Assembly (NCBI RefSeq): GCF_964204645.1
Contig: NC_134027.1
Span: 18,712,485-18,776,484, forward strand
From: Tubulanus polymorphus
Lineage: Eukaryota > Nemertea > Palaeonemertea > Tubulaniformes > Tubulanidae
Direction of reading: 5' to 3'
Length of the DNA: 64,000 nucleotides
This document shows positions 60,865 to 64,000 of this stretch, piece by piece; positions within the stretch are counted from its first letter, which is position 1; each line of letters opens with the position of its first letter. The position numbers and the translations under genes are program-made. The notes below the pieces were generated by a model. The model did no database searches. It worked only from the letters and a program-made list of their open reading frames with translations, and was not told the origin of the DNA.

Positions 60865-62902
60865 ATTCTTGGGACCAGTGGGAGGTTGTCTGCAGCAGGC
60901 AGCAACCCACTGGTCCGACCTCTTTGGAGACGGTTGGCCCTCCCGGGTCGTCTCTCGGGGCTACCGTCTCCGTTTCCTAAGGCGACCGCGCCTGATGAGG
61001 TCACCTCCCGACATGCGGCCAAAACCAGGTCAGGAGGCCTTAATCTCTCCGGCTCTCAAGGAACTGGCAGAGAAGGGAGCGATAGAACCAGTTTGCAACG
61101 AAACTTCTCCCGGCTGGTTTTCTCGAATATTCATGGTACCAAAGGCCACAGGGGGTCAACGGACAGTGATAGATCTGTCATCCCTCAATCGGCACCTAGA
61201 CATTCCAAGGTTCCGGATGACCAAGCCCAAGGACGTGATTCAAGGGCTCCGTCCGGGTCAATGGGCGGCTTCATTGGACCTGAAAGATGCTTACTTTCAG
61301 GTTCCAATTCACCCAAAATCTCGGCGATTTCTCAGGATAAAGTGGAAAGGCCGCCAGTTCCAATTCAGGTCTCTTCCATTTGGCCTCAGTACGGCCCCGT
61401 GGGTTTTCACCAAGTTGGTCAAGTCAGTTCAGAAGGTACTTCAGTCAAGGGGTGTTCGACTGTTCGTTTACCTCGACGACTGGTTAATAGTCGCGAATTC
61501 GGCTCAGGAATGTCGGGAGGCAATGACCTCAGTCTTGGACTTAGTCCATCAGCTAGGGTTCCGCGTAAACAGGGAAAAATCTCAGTTGACGCCGGCCCAA
61601 CAGTTCACTTATCTCGGCATGGACTTCGATCTCCGAATCGGCAAAGTCTTTCCGTCTATGGTTCGAGTGGCCAAACTTCAAGAAGCTGTAGCGGGAGTGT
61701 CCACAACCCCGAGAACAGCTCGTTACTGGTCACGGCTTCTAGGCTCCATCAGCTCCATGGGTCTGGTGGTGCCCTTAGGCCGCCTCAGAAGCAGGCGCTT
61801 GCAACAATATTGGAAGGTCTTCTGGTCTCAGTCGAAGGGCAACTGGGAGGCCTTGATTCCCGTACCTCCAACCGATCTAAGTCCGGATCTTCAGTGGTGG
61901 GCGGCCACTACGAATCTTCGGCTCGGGGTGTCACTAGCCCCGTTAGAGGCTCCAGTTCGTGTATTCACGGATGCCAGTCACCAAGGTTGGGGGGCACATC
62001 TGGAGAACCGAGTCAAAGCCGGGAAATGGTCTCGCTACGAGGCCACCAACCACATAAATTTCCTAGAAATGCTGGCCGTGTGGAAGGCCCTGAAGTTCTT
62101 TCACAGGAGAGTGGAGGGCCACCACGTTTGGTTAGCCACAGACAATTCAACAGTGAGGGCTTACCTTCAGAACCAAGGGGGCACTCACTCAGAAACCCTC
62201 ACAGGTCTGTCGACCAAAATTCTTCTTTGGTGCCAGACAAAGGGCGTGTCCCTGACTGTGGCACATTTAGCAGGGAAAAGGAACGTGATGGCCGATGCTC
62301 TGTCTCGTCGAGGTCAGGCTATTGCGACAGAATGGGTTCTCCACCAAGAAGTAGCCGATCGGGTTCGGGGCATTTTTGGCAATCCGCTGCTGGATCTGTT
62401 TGCCACCCGGTTCAATCGGAGGTGTCCTCTGTTTGTGTCCCCGTTTCCAGACGCGGAAGCGTGGGGGGTCGATGCCTTCTCTCTGGACTGGTCGGGGATG
62501 CATGCGTATGCGTTCCCGCCCACACCAGTCCTGCCGCGCTTACTGGATCAAATAGAGAGATCAGTCAATTGCAACATAGTTCTGGTAGCACCATGTTGGC
62601 CGGCTCAGAAATGGTTCCTACCACTTCTCAACCTACTGTGCGACAACCCCAGGATTCTTCCGAATTTCCCATCGCTTCTGTCTCAGGGGATCTTTCGGCA
62701 TCATCCAAACAGCCAGTGGTTAAATCTGCTCGCCTGGCCATTGTCCAGCGATCCTTGTCAGCTTCAGGCTTTTCAGAACAGGCTGCCTCCTTTATCGCAG
62801 GATCTAAGCGGCCGTCAACAAGTACCATTTACGATGCCAAATGGAGTCATTTTGCGGATTGGTGTGCTGCAGGGGAAATTGATCCATGCTCACCCTCTGT
62901 AG
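60731..62902 (+). CDS. DIRS reverse transcriptase/RNase H, right copy, intact
   Basis: 723 codons with the same motifs as the left copy (LKDAYFQV, FVYLDDWLIV, FTDASHQGWG, ATDNSTVR). Differences include TGLSTKILLW for TGLSAKILLW and TMPNGVIL for TMPSGVIL. Open throughout. Confidence 0.93.
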   Translation: MPVGELARNFNNRVKPRPVVTVPVRIEARGRLQKGALPFGKTRNEFLGPVGGCLQQAATHWSDLFGDGWPSRVVSRGYRLRFLRRPRLMRSPPDMRPKPGQEALISPALKELAEKGAIEPVCNETSPGWFSRIFMVPKATGGQRTVIDLSSLNRHLDIPRFRMTKPKDVIQGLRPGQWAASLDLKDAYFQVPIHPKSRRFLRIKWKGRQFQFRSLPFGLSTAPWVFTKLVKSVQKVLQSRGVRLFVYLDDWLIVANSAQECREAMTSVLDLVHQLGFRVNREKSQLTPAQQFTYLGMDFDLRIGKVFPSMVRVAKLQEAVAGVSTTPRTARYWSRLLGSISSMGLVVPLGRLRSRRLQQYWKVFWSQSKGNWEALIPVPPTDLSPDLQWWAATTNLRLGVSLAPLEAPVRVFTDASHQGWGAHLENRVKAGKWSRYEATNHINFLEMLAVWKALKFFHRRVEGHHVWLATDNSTVRAYLQNQGGTHSETLTGLSTKILLWCQTKGVSLTVAHLAGKRNVMADALSRRGQAIATEWVLHQEVADRVRGIFGNPLLDLFATRFNRRCPLFVSPFPDAEAWGVDAFSLDWSGMHAYAFPPTPVLPRLLDQIERSVNCNIVLVAPCWPAQKWFLPLLNLLCDNPRILPNFPSLLSQGIFRHHPNSQWLNLLAWPLSSDPCQLQAFQNRLPPLSQDLSGRQQVPFTMPNGVILRIGVLQGKLIHAHPL

Positions 62903-63813
62903 CTCAATTGGCAGATTTTTTACTGCACCTATTTGTAGCAAAAGGTTTACAGGTCATAACTATTAAAGGTTACCGCTCCGCGATTTCTCATACATTGCGT
63001 GCTTCTGGATGGCCAAATGTAGCAGGGGATCATCGGATATCCCAGCTGGTTGCTGGGTTTTCTATTTCCCGGCCTCGGGTAACAAGGACAGTTCCACCAT
63101 GGGATCTGTCTGTAATTTTGAAGAAGTTAATGGAGGCTCCATTTGAACCTCTTTCGGCAGCGTCTTTTGCAAATTTGTCAAAAAAGACTGTATTTTTGCT
63201 GTTCTTGGCTTGCTCGGCCCGTCGCTCTGAGATTCATGCGCTTTCAGTCCGACCAGGTCACATTGTCTTTGGGCCAGCGAATGAATTTGTTTCGCTGCGG
63301 CCTGCTTTGGAATTTTTGGCAAAGAACCAACGACCAGGCTCGGTTGGGCGTCAATGGCGAATTGAAGCCCTAAAACATTGAGTGGAACCGGGCATCCCGG
63401 ACAGGACTTTATGTCCTGTGCGGGCGTTGTGTTTCTATTTAGATCGCTCTGCTTCACGGAGGGGTTCACGGGAGCGGTTATTTATTCCGCTGCTGGATCA
63501 CCTAAAGGGTGATATTTCGCGGGACACAGTAGCCCGATGGGTCTCTTCAATGATCAAGGACATTTTATTGAAGGAGAATCTTTCCTCGGAGGGAGTCGTT
63601 TCTCATCAAGTGAGGTCTATGGCTACTTCCTGCGCAGCCTTTTCGGGTGCTCCGTTGGAGGAAGTCTGTCGGGCCGCCTTTTGGAATTCACCGTCGACAT
63701 TCACGTCATTTTATTTACGGGATGTTTCAGGCCAGTTAGGCTCATTAGCTTCACTTGGTCCTGTTGTCATGGCTCAAGGTGTCCGTTCTTTCCGATCGGA
63801 CCCTTTAGTGTAG
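60886..63813 (+). pseudogene. DIRS tyrosine recombinase, right copy, nonsense codon
   Basis: Same frame as the left copy but broken at TGA 63379-63381 (EALKH-stop), where the left copy has CGA (arginine). The break falls between the first catalytic R (SARRSEIHAL) and the HxxR/Y part (SHQVRSMATS; FTSFYLRD), so the recombinase is inactive. The change is C to T in a CpG, a common decay event. Confidence 0.88.
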
Positions 63814-64000
63814 AATATTTATGTAGCATTATCAGGATCACAGGGGGTGTATCCTTGTACATAGTTTGGGCTCATATCTGCAAGTATTAATTTCGCAAAA
63901 TTCTGGGGGGGGGCCCCTGAGCTGGACGGACTCACTGTGGCCAACCGGTCTTCCCTGTGCTACAGTGCTCCATTCCGTGCTTGGGTAAGTGCTCTCTTTT

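Larger units (their letters stand above)
58286..64000 (+). mobile_element. DIRS-like element, right copy (cut by window end)
   Basis: Almost identical to the left copy in opposite orientation, including the gag frame change. Only a few substitutions were noticed over 5.7 kb (for example codon changes A/T, S/N and G/D). One is a nonsense change in the recombinase. The 3' terminal structure lies beyond the window. Confidence 0.9.

Noticed and set aside
1-64000. tRNA, rRNA or bacterial operon features
   Set aside because: No cloverleaf-type or rRNA sequence noticed by eye; introns and metazoan transposons show eukaryotic nuclear DNA. A tRNAscan run would be decisive.

Overview
The window looks like nuclear DNA of a marine invertebrate animal. 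It has split genes with GT/AG introns, a ciliary-type gene, and dense mobile DNA: BEL/Pao, Copia, DIRS, Polinton, hAT-like, Harbinger-like and Helentron-like repeats. The species cannot be fixed from sequence alone; a mollusc or another lophotrochozoan is a guess.

Layout. 1-2006: minus-strand remnant of a BEL/Pao retrotransposon, joined to broken exons of a Walker-A gene (2007-3311). 3312-6240: no gene. 6274-9247: plus-strand exons of a related host gene, part of it an inverted duplicate of the 2007-2600 exons. 9315-26198: a 16.9 kb Polinton/Maverick (endogenous virus-like element) inserted in what looks like an intron, with a near-perfect 6-bp target duplication; host-type exons ending in a PHD finger follow at 26221-26784. 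27951-46201: a convergent minus-strand gene, probably CFAP20DC-like, with eight coding exons recovered in consistent phase; its introns are packed with repeats.

48689 to the end: the left end of a second, related Polinton, broken by a DIRS-like element on the minus strand (about 49123-55232). Polinton DNA follows (55233-58285) and folds back on itself, and then comes a second, almost identical DIRS-like element on the plus strand (58286 to the window end). The whole right quarter is therefore a giant inverted repeat with a 305-bp spacer near 57,020.

The first Polinton carries a protein-primed DNA polymerase B with N-terminal zinc fingers, a minor capsid (penton-like) protein, several small membrane or coiled-coil proteins, a major capsid protein, a C2H2 protein, an A32-type packaging ATPase, a retroviral-type integrase with a chromodomain, and an HNH nuclease. 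Plus-strand genes run to 21795 and minus-strand genes run back from 25858; they converge on two hairpins (21821-22159). Together these would copy, package and integrate the element, but this copy is dead: polymerase, integrase, penton-like and several accessory genes carry nonsense codons or frameshifts, while the capsid, ATPase, HNH and some small genes remain open. No maturation protease was recognised. Two features stand out. Each terminal repeat is itself a 260-272 bp palindrome. Most start codons sit in a TAWATAAATG context after a T-rich run, like a viral late promoter.
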